9,897 nucleotides of DNA, from the NCBI GenBank assembly GCA_964627665.1, contig CAZVKG010000104.1, forward strand, positions 1-9,897, in the 5' to 3' direction. A model generated the notes under the pieces. It searched no databases. It was not told where the DNA came from and worked only from the letters and a program-made list of their open reading frames with translations. Origin of the DNA: UBA1351 sp964627665. Lineage in GTDB: Bacteria > Bacillota > Clostridia > Lachnospirales > Vallitaleaceae. The position numbers were made by a program, and so were the translations under genes. Below, one piece after another: positions 5,595 to 9,897 of this stretch. Each line of letters starts with the position of its first letter. Within the stretch, counting starts at the first letter, position 1.

Positions 5595-5706
5595 TTTTCA
5601 ATGGGATTCATTCACGGTTGGTTCTGAAAACATCTTTGGACAAGCAATACTATGTAGCTACAATGTATTGACAAAAAAAGAACTTGAGGCAATGGAAAAT
5701 GAGTAG
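5563..5706 (+). pseudogene. Unplaced gene tail between the GIY-YIG remnant and the YoeB remnant
   Basis: A third reading frame is open from 5563 to a TAG at 5704-5706 without a usable start. It encodes 47 residues including SVDFQWDSFTVGSENIFGQA and ending LTKKELEAMENE. The composition looks like real protein. The stop overlaps the next ATG (5699) by 8 nt, as in a translationally coupled pair, so it may have been the partner gene just before the YoeB-type toxin. I do not recognise it; it does not match the usual YefM or Axe C-termini I know. Alternatively it is the scrambled end of the GIY-YIG gene. Confidence 0.4.
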
Positions 5707-5791
5707 ATTTGTTTTTTCTGAAAGAGCGTGGGAAGAGTATTTGATTTTGCTCAAAATTACAAATATAATAATGAATAGGCAGGGGAAGTAA
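5699..5791 (+). pseudogene. YoeB/Txe-type toxin, N-terminal remnant
   Basis: The 30-residue reading frame begins MSRFVFSERAWEEYL. This matches the start of YoeB/Txe mRNA interferases, in which a short strand leads into S(E)..W..YL. After residue 15 the family sequence (normally YWQ and about 65 more residues with the catalytic Glu, Arg and His) is lost; the frame continues as ILLKITNIIMNRQGK and stops. A promoter-like TTGATT...TATAAT lies inside the lost part. The product would not be a toxin. Confidence 0.55.
5741..5769 (+). promoter_or_regulatory. Near-consensus promoter inside the YoeB remnant
   Basis: TTGATT (5741-5746), a 17-bp spacer and a perfect TATAAT (5764-5769) lie 55 bp before the ATG at 5825. 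It is the most likely promoter for the 90-residue gene downstream. Confidence 0.6.
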
Positions 5792-5824
5792 AGAATAATT
5801 AGATAGAAAGTGAGAAGGGAATTG

Positions 5825-6097
5825 ATGGCATCAGAGAAAAGTAGAGAAGTATATCAGGTACTCAAGAATAAAGGTTTTCCAGAAGAGTTTTGCAAGGAAG
5901 TTGCATATAAATATATGAATACTGATTTCACTGCAAACCGTATGCTAGGATATCTATATCGGATTTCTCAAACGAGTGTAGAGGGAATTGTCGATGAAAT
6001 GTTTGCAATTATTAGCGACAGAGATCGAATAGTGGAAAAGCATAAATCGGAGCATGCCCAGGCTAGGATTAATCAGATTTATGGTGATGGTTTGTAG
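5825..6097 (+). CDS. Uncharacterised 90-residue protein
   Basis: This is a soluble, charged, mainly helical protein: SEKSREVYQVLKNKGFPEEF, then CKEVAYKYMNTDFTANRMLG, YLYRISQTSVEGIVDEM, and a Glu/Lys-rich final helix ending ARINQIYGDGL. It reads like a complete small domain. The ATG at 5825 has AAGGGA 4 nt upstream; a GTG at 5810 in the same frame has no ribosome site. A good promoter lies upstream and a strong terminator about 50 bp downstream, so it is probably a single-gene transcript. I have an impression of a small conserved Firmicutes family with the same N.DFTA.RMLGYL core, but no function I can name. Confidence 0.75.
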   Translation: MASEKSREVYQVLKNKGFPEEFCKEVAYKYMNTDFTANRMLGYLYRISQTSVEGIVDEMFAIISDRDRIVEKHKSEHAQARINQIYGDGL

Positions 6098-6146
6098 TAA
6101 AACTATTTTTAAGTTAATTGCAGCGTGCCAAAGAATCATTGTTCAT

Positions 6147-6192
6147 AAAAAGTCCCCAAGTTCCTCTTATGAATTGGAAGTTGGGGATTTTA
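6147..6192. terminator. Strong rho-independent terminator, probably two-way
   Basis: AAAAAGTCCCCAAGTTCC (6147-6164) pairs with GGAAGTTGGGGATTTT (6176-6191), with two mismatched or shifted positions and an 11-nt loop. A T-run follows the right arm and an A-run precedes the left, so it can work on both strands. It ends the transcript of the 90-residue gene. Confidence 0.85.
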
Positions 6193-6296
6193 TGCAATTT
6201 AAAATTAGCTGTCTGTTCCGTCCAGATGTGTAATCGTGCCTATAGGAAAAAGATATCTATATAAGAAAGGTTTGTGAGGTAAGACCAACCAACACC

Positions 6297-6467
6297 GTGT
6301 ATCGCACCAAAGAGGGACATAACAAGAACCATACCACAGGATTTTGTCATGGAAAAAATCAGTTTGAGAATACTACGCTTAGCAAAAAACGCAAGCGGAG
6401 AAAAGCAAAAGATAATCGAAAGCTTGGAGAGCGTACAGATGTAACTGAAAAGGAAAGAGAGGTTTAA
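6297..6467 (+). CDS. Possible Lys/Arg-rich mini-ORF, start uncertain
   Basis: A frame open from 6246 ends at TAA 6465-6467, 4 bp before the next gene. From the GTG at 6297 it encodes 56 residues: VYRTKEGHNKNHTTGFCHGK, then NQFENTTLSKKRKRRKAKDN and a charged tail ending EKEREV. No ATG and no well-spaced ribosome site are present. The basic composition and tight placement before the 161-residue gene suggest a coupled small gene or the 3' remnant of a longer one. The rest of 6193-6471 shows nothing else I can assign. Confidence 0.3.
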   Translation: MYRTKEGHNKNHTTGFCHGKNQFENTTLSKKRKRRKAKDNRKLGERTDVTEKEREV

Positions 6468-6471
6468 AATA

Positions 6472-6957
6472 ATGGAATTTCAATTTCAATATCGAATCAC
6501 GTATGGAAACGGCCAATTCTATGATCGGCCACATGTAATGACCGTTCAAATATCTATGGATGAGTATAAGAAAATTATTCTAGGTGTTTTGGAAGGGAAA
6601 CGAATTGAAAAGATAGATGACATTTCTGAAGCTATTGAAAAAATGACTGAAATGGTTCACTACATAGACCGTTGGATTAACATGAATGGATCCCAGAGAA
6701 CTATGCCTCTGAAGAAAGCAAGGATTATCTCTGAACTAGAATTCTTCATTCCGATGTCGGAGTATAAGCGCTTAAAAAATATGCAAAATCCAATAGAAGT
6801 TTTTGAACGACCTGCGGAAAACATGACGATCTATCGAAATGATGGCTCCAGTGTTATGATAAAGTATGAGTATGGGAAAGTTGAAATTATCGACTCGAGA
6901 AACCCTTGTTCAAGTATTATTCGTGAGGCGGATTATTTTATATCGGCCATTGTGTAA
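6472..6957 (+). CDS. Uncharacterised 161-residue protein
   Basis: This is a soluble protein with no signal peptide or membrane segment. It begins with a strand-rich part (MEFQFQYRITYGNGQFY, then HVMTVQISMDEYKKIIL), has a central helical part (EAIEKMTEMVHYIDRWINMN) and a second strand-rich part (MTIYRNDGSSVMIKYEYGKV, then VEIIDSRNPCSSI). The start is supported by AAGGAAAGAGAGG upstream. A terminator structure follows after about 25 bp. I do not recognise the family. The two halves, each with a short DEYKKI or SEYKRL segment (residues 30-35 and 96-101), hint at an internal duplication, but the identity is low. Confidence 0.75.
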   Translation: MEFQFQYRITYGNGQFYDRPHVMTVQISMDEYKKIILGVLEGKRIEKIDDISEAIEKMTEMVHYIDRWINMNGSQRTMPLKKARIISELEFFIPMSEYKRLKNMQNPIEVFERPAENMTIYRNDGSSVMIKYEYGKVEIIDSRNPCSSIIREADYFISAIV

Positions 6958-6964
6958 GCGATTA

Positions 6965-7036
6965 GTCTTTTACGAAAGACAAAAACACAAAATACCACAC
7001 AAAGGTCTTGTATAAAAGACTTTTTATAGTGTTTTT
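6965..7036 (+). terminator. Terminator with repeated, interchangeable stem arms
   Basis: AAGGTCTT (7002-7009) pairs with AAGACTTT (7016-7023), followed by a T-run to 7025: a standard terminator for the 161-residue gene. AAAAACAC (6981-6988) and GTGTTTTT (7029-7036) form a perfect outer stem around it. An extra hairpin GTCTTT-TACG-AAAGAC (6965-6980) precedes it and carries the same arm sequences. Confidence 0.7.
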
Positions 7037-7110
7037 AAGTTGTGGTGATACTGAAGTATTTATCACGGGTCACGAATTCAAAAATTTTATCAGGTGAGCT
7101 TGCAAGCTAT

Positions 7111-7149
7111 TTGACAAATAAATAGCCTTGTATTACAATTGTATTACAA
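7111..7149 (+). promoter_or_regulatory. Promoter with double palindromic operator for the RHH/PIN operon
   Basis: TTGACA (7111-7116), a 17-bp spacer and TACAAT (7134-7139) form an almost perfect promoter. The 11-bp palindrome TTGTATTACAA occurs twice head to tail with no gap (7128-7138 and 7139-7149), covering the -10 and the start site. A second inverted repeat, GCTATTT (7106-7112) with AAATAGC (7120-7126), spans the -35. RHH antitoxins bind tandem short sites cooperatively, so this is the expected autoregulatory operator. AAAGGAG follows, before the ATG at 7162. Confidence 0.85.
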
Positions 7150-7161
7150 AGGAGTGGTGTT

Positions 7162-7410
7162 ATGATTAGTGTAAGATTACCTAAAGAGTTAGAAGAAAGT
7201 TTAGAAGAATTAGCGGAGTACACACATAAAACAAAAACAGATATTGTTAAAGAAGCTGTGACGCAGTATATCATAGATACAAAGAGTAAATTATCTCCTT
7301 ATGAAATCGGGAAAGATTTGTTTGGTCAACATGCAAGTGGAGAAGCTAATCGCTCAACTACATATAAGACGAGAATAAAGGAGAATCTTGGTGAAAAATT
7401 TAATCGTTGA
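7162..7410 (+). CDS. Ribbon-helix-helix antitoxin of a VapBC-like pair
   Basis: The 82 residues start with a CopG/Arc-type ribbon-helix-helix: strand ISVRLPKELEESLEELAEYT, then helix KTKTDIVKEAVTQYI (residues 2-37). A Tyr/Glu/Arg-rich tail follows that would bind and block the toxin. It is preceded by AAAGGAG and by a promoter with two perfect palindromic operators, so it should repress its own operon, probably together with the toxin. The gene overlaps the start of the PIN toxin gene by about 20 nt, typical of coupled antitoxin-toxin translation. All expected parts are present. Confidence 0.9.
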   Translation: MISVRLPKELEESLEELAEYTHKTKTDIVKEAVTQYIIDTKSKLSPYEIGKDLFGQHASGEANRSTTYKTRIKENLGEKFNR

Positions 7411-7804
7411 TGCAGGCCCTTTAATTGCATTGTTTGACAAAAGTGATCAATATCATGAAAGAATATTACAATATATTGCTTCTTTTGAAGGAACATTAGT
7501 TACTACATGGCCTGTCGTAACAGAAGTTCTTCATATGTTGTCATTTAATGTTCAAGTTCAACTTGATTTTTTGACATGGATTGATATGAAAGGTCTGTCT
7601 GTAATAGATATCGATTCATCGCATTTAAAAAGGTTGATTGACTTAACAAAAAAATATGGAGATGTTCCTATGGATTTTGCGGATGCGACATTAATAGTTT
7701 TATCTGAGAAAATGCATTTAAATGAAATCTTAACCATCGATTCGGATTTTTATGTATATAGAAATATTCGAAATCACTATTTGCATAACGTTTTAGCTAA
7801 GTAA
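7391..7804 (+). CDS. PIN-domain ribonuclease toxin (VapC-like)
   Basis: This is a PIN-domain protein of about 137 residues. All acidic residues of the metal-dependent RNase site are visible: Asp7 in LIVDAGPLIALFD, Glu45 in VVTEVLHM, Asp95/Asp98 in MDFADATL, and Asp117/Asp119 in TIDSDFYVY. Such toxins cleave RNA (often tRNA or rRNA) and are held inactive by the upstream antitoxin. I take GTG 7391, which is 7 nt after AAGGAG (7378-7383); a TTG at 7388 in the same frame would add one residue. A perfect 16-bp terminator begins directly after the stop. The protein looks intact and functional. Confidence 0.9.
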   Translation: MKNLIVDAGPLIALFDKSDQYHERILQYIASFEGTLVTTWPVVTEVLHMLSFNVQVQLDFLTWIDMKGLSVIDIDSSHLKRLIDLTKKYGDVPMDFADATLIVLSEKMHLNEILTIDSDFYVYRNIRNHYLHNVLAK

Positions 7805-7850
7805 ATCCAGATTAAGTAAAACACAATTTACTTAATCTGGATTTTATTAT
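7805..7850 (+). terminator. Terminator with a perfect 16-bp stem after the PIN toxin
   Basis: ATCCAGATTAAGTAAA (7805-7820) and TTTACTTAATCTGGAT (7827-7842) are exact reverse complements around a 6-nt loop. A T-rich tract follows. The first base lies immediately after the toxin stop codon, so the operon ends here and is insulated from the next toxin-antitoxin pair. Confidence 0.92.
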
Positions 7851-7904
7851 ATTATGCAGGGAAAATAGTGTATTAGGTATTGTAAACATTGATACTGTAC
7901 ACGA

Positions 7905-7958
7905 TTGACGTTAGTAGAAGGAAATGGTACAATAAAATCGTAATACATAGTAATACGA
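7905..7958 (+). promoter_or_regulatory. Promoter and operator of the RelBE operon
   Basis: TTGACG (7905-7910), a 17-bp spacer and TACAAT (7928-7933) form a strong promoter. Just downstream, GTAATAC occurs at 7940-7946 and 7950-7956, one helical turn apart, and the outer bases TCGTA (7938-7942) and TACGA (7954-7958) are inverted. A dimeric antitoxin bound here would block transcription at the start site. AAAGGAGG (7968-7975) is the ribosome site for the ATG at 7983. Confidence 0.8.
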
Positions 7959-7982
7959 AGCGGAAGTAAAGGAGGATTAACA

Positions 7983-8201
7983 ATGAGTACAATATCTTTG
8001 AGATTGAGTGAAAAAGAGGATGCATTGATAAGGAAATATGCAGAGTTGCATAATGTTGACTTATCCTCTTTTATTCGACAAACAATTATTGAAAAAATTG
8101 AAGATGAATATGACCTAACATTATTTAATAAGGTTTGGGACGAAGAAAAAAATCAAGATAAATTAAGTCATGAGCAAGTAAAAAAGGAATTGGGTTTATG
8201 A
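7983..8201 (+). CDS. relB: RelB-like antitoxin
   Basis: The 72 residues have a ribbon-helix-helix start, STISLRLSEKEDALIRKYAE, then LSSFIRQTIIEKIEDEYDL, in the pattern of small Firmicutes RelB/DUF6290 antitoxins, plus an acidic C-terminal arm (WDEEKNQDKLSHEQVKKELG) that would wrap the toxin. The ATG follows an ideal AAAGGAGG. Its last codons overlap the toxin start by 4 nt (ATGA), so the two are translationally coupled. It should bind the GTAATAC repeats at the promoter. Confidence 0.88.
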   Translation: MSTISLRLSEKEDALIRKYAELHNVDLSSFIRQTIIEKIEDEYDLTLFNKVWDEEKNQDKLSHEQVKKELGL

Positions 8202-8464
8202 GATATAGTGTTGAATATACTGAAGTAGCAGTCAAGCAGTTAAAAAAAATGGACAAAAAGATTGCTGCTTTTATTCTCTCTTATATTGAAGAAAAACTTG
8301 TTGCTTGTGATAATCCCAGAGTATTTGGAAAAGCATTACAAGGAAATTTGAACGATAAATGGCGGTATAGAGTTGGAGATTATAGGATATTAGCGAAAAT
8401 TGAAGATGAGAAGGTCGTTATTATTGTTGTTGAAGTAGGACATAGAAAAGATATTTATAAATAA
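8198..8464 (+). CDS. relE: RelE-family mRNA interferase toxin
   Basis: This 88-residue RelE/ParE-fold protein has an opening strand MRYSVEYTEVAVKQLKKMDK, a helix to about residue 35, KALQGNLNDKWRYRVGDYRI in the centre, and VVIIVVEVGHRKDIYK at the end. The W.YR.GDYRI and VGHR..IY motifs are diagnostic of RelE toxins, which cut mRNA in the ribosomal A site. Length and motifs indicate an intact gene. It starts inside the RelB gene at the ATGA overlap. No clear terminator separates it from the flagellin methylase gene 45 bp on; only a weak 5-bp inverted repeat is present. Confidence 0.92.
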   Translation: MRYSVEYTEVAVKQLKKMDKKIAAFILSYIEEKLVACDNPRVFGKALQGNLNDKWRYRVGDYRILAKIEDEKVVIIVVEVGHRKDIYK

Positions 8465-8509
8465 GATTAGAGATTCAATCCTAATTTAAATAGAGAGTGT
8501 GAGACGAGA

Positions 8510-9679
8510 ATGAAAATACGCGTGCCAAGTTACTATAAAGACTTTCAATGTATAGCAGCCGCCTGTGAAGATACCTGTTGTGCAGGGTGGGATGTTGTCA
8601 TTGATTCGCAAACCTATCAAACCTATCAAGATATGGAGGGTGCATTTGGAGAGCGTTTACGAAGTAAGCTAGTGGTCGATCAAGATGGGGATAATATTTT
8701 TATCTTAGACGGTGACCGATGCCCATTTTTAAATAAGGAGTTGCTTTGCGATATACACAAAGATCTTGGTGAAGAATATCTATGCCATACCTGTAAGCAA
8801 TATCCAAGATATAGGGAAGATTTTTTTGACTTAAAAGAAATGGGTATCTCCTTATCTTGCCCAGAGGCAGCTAGAATAATATTAGGCCAGACAAAAGGAA
8901 TGACTTTTGAACTCAGTGCGGATAGCCAAGTTGGGGATCCGGATGAGGAGGATGAACAAGAGCTACTTGAAGAAGTTTTCCGCTGCAGGAATACCATTAT
9001 CCATATTCTGCAAATGGCCAACCTGTCTTTAGCGGTGAGAGCAGGGATTGTGCTTAGCTTTGTCCAAGAACTTCAAGATAAATTGGATTTTGCTGAACTA
9101 GAAGCCCTAGCCCAGGTTAGACAAAAGTATGAAAGGCCTTCTTTTATTAGGGAATTGACTCAAGATCTAGATGCGTATAAAGTGAATGAAGACCTTAAAT
9201 ATCATAATGTACATGCGTATTTTAAGACATATGCTAGTTTAGAGCATATTAACCCCAATGATCCATTAGACTTAGAGTATGGCTTAAGTATGTTTTGGAA
9301 TACTCAAGCGGACAAAGTTTTTTATTTTCAAAAGCATAAAACCTTTAACCAATATTACAAAGAAAAGATGCATGTTTTTCAAAATATACTCACATATTTT
9401 GTGTATCGATATTTTATGAAATCGTTTTTTGATTATGATATGTCTTCAAAAATCAAGGTGGCCATGATGAGTACGATTATGATTAAGGAGCTTGCAATCA
9501 TTCGCTGGATTAAAAAGGGTGAATTCAGCCAAGCGGATATGGTGGATATAAGTCATAGCTATTCGAAAGATGTGGAACATTTAGAAAAGAATATCGAAAC
9601 ACTAGAGATAATCTTTGAAACGCAGGAAGAATATGACATGGATAAAATCATAAATACACTCATGAATGAATTTAATTAA
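8510..9679 (+). CDS. fliB: FliB-type flagellin lysine N-methylase
   Basis: The 389 residues are close to the usual length of FliB. The N-terminal cysteine cluster CIAAACEDTCC (Cys14, 19, 23, 24) is the C....C...CC signature. Further cysteines lie in RCPFLN..LLCDIH (71, 80), LCHTCKQYPR (92, 95) and SLSCPEAARI (117). FliB of Salmonella methylates flagellin lysines from S-adenosylmethionine with an iron-sulfur cluster held by such cysteines. The rest is helical, without membrane segments. The ATG begins the family's typical MKIRVPSYYKDFQC start; the ribosome site (GAGACGAG) is weak. No flagellar gene is in the window, and clostridia often carry several scattered copies, so the actual target could be another protein. 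Confidence 0.9.
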   Translation: MKIRVPSYYKDFQCIAAACEDTCCAGWDVVIDSQTYQTYQDMEGAFGERLRSKLVVDQDGDNIFILDGDRCPFLNKELLCDIHKDLGEEYLCHTCKQYPRYREDFFDLKEMGISLSCPEAARIILGQTKGMTFELSADSQVGDPDEEDEQELLEEVFRCRNTIIHILQMANLSLAVRAGIVLSFVQELQDKLDFAELEALAQVRQKYERPSFIRELTQDLDAYKVNEDLKYHNVHAYFKTYASLEHINPNDPLDLEYGLSMFWNTQADKVFYFQKHKTFNQYYKEKMHVFQNILTYFVYRYFMKSFFDYDMSSKIKVAMMSTIMIKELAIIRWIKKGEFSQADMVDISHSYSKDVEHLEKNIETLEIIFETQEEYDMDKIINTLMNEFN

Positions 9680-9691
9680 TAATGAAAGTAG

Positions 9692-9897
9692 GTTAATATT
9701 AAAAATGGTGTGAACTATTTTGATACGGCCTATATATACCCAAACAGTGAAGTGATTCTGGGTAGAGTCCTTAGCATAGGCTATCGAAAACAAGTAAACA
9801 TCGCCACAAAACTGCCTCCATACTTGGTCAAGAAATATGAAGTGATTATTTCTCGTTTAGGACAGCACCCATACGCGTTTGAACATCACCAGTACAC
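9692..9897 (+). pseudogene. Aldo/keto reductase fragment, 5' end missing, runs off the window
   Basis: The frame opens after a TAG (9689-9691), 12 bp past the fliB stop, and reads NGVNYFDTAYIYPNSEVILG, then GYRKQVNIATKLPPYLVKKY. This carries the Asp and Tyr (FDTAYIY) and the Lys (IATK) of the aldo/keto reductase active-site tetrad. The first ~30 residues with the NADPH-domain start (the usual R.LG.TGL.VS...G part) are absent and there is no start codon with a ribosome site. After KKYE the match is poor (SRLGQHPYAFEHHQY), so a second lesion or a divergent stretch is possible. It is most likely a decayed gene whose front was removed when the region next to fliB recombined. Confidence 0.75.

Noticed and set aside
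8680..9021. Antisense open frame of 113 codons in fliB
   Set aside because: It is rich in Ser (SSSSSCSSSSSG) because it mirrors the Glu/Asp-rich stretch of fliB; there is no ribosome site.
9602..9793. Antisense open frame spanning the fliB end and the reductase fragment
   Set aside because: It crosses two recognisable + strand features and has no ribosome site or family resemblance.

Overview
The window looks like an accessory region of a low-GC, anaerobe-type member of the Bacillota, most likely class Clostridia. The grounds are AT-rich coding sequence, strong AGGAGG-type ribosome sites, TTGACA/TATAAT-type promoters, an IS66 remnant, a clostridial DsrE-like protein and a FliB-type flagellin lysine methylase (so the host is probably flagellated). 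No species can be named from the sequence alone. All intact genes read on the + strand; only the IS66 remnant is on the - strand.

Region 1 (1-2612) is a scarred repeat zone. An unrecognised short ORF is followed by three copies of an exactly 132-bp repeat (366-497, 1219-1350, 1974-2105). These alternate with copies of a macro-domain gene: copy 1 is broken at both ends and runs into an IS66 transposase remnant, copy 2 keeps the macro domain but is cut where the third repeat starts, and a further trace of the same gene may follow that repeat. A small DsrE-family gene sits between copy 2 and the intact copy 3.

Region 2 (2613-5208) is the functional core: a 337-residue macro domain fused to a C-terminal XRE-like helix-turn-helix, then a von Willebrand factor A (TerY-like) protein with a complete MIDAS, then an ADP-ribosylglycohydrolase. 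The last two are 4 bp apart. Two kinds of ADP-ribose reader/eraser plus a metal-dependent scaffold suggest a module that senses or reverses ADP-ribosylation, or processes ADP-ribose-type metabolites, with the macro-HTH protein as a possible ligand-sensing regulator. No ADP-ribosyltransferase is in the window.

Region 3 (5209-6957) holds decayed and unknown genes: a GIY-YIG nuclease pseudogene with an internal deletion, an unplaced gene tail, the first ~15 codons of a YoeB/Txe toxin, a 90-residue uncharacterised protein behind a near-consensus promoter, a strong terminator, a possible Lys/Arg-rich mini-ORF and a 161-residue unknown protein.

Region 4 (6958-8464) carries two intact type II toxin-antitoxin operons, RHH/PIN (VapBC-like) and RelBE. 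Each has a consensus promoter with a repeated operator in or just beyond it; both operators use the same 7-bp word in opposite orientation. A 16-bp perfect terminator hairpin separates them.

Region 5 (8465-9897) has a FliB-type gene followed after 12 bp by a 5'-truncated aldo/keto reductase fragment running off the window end.
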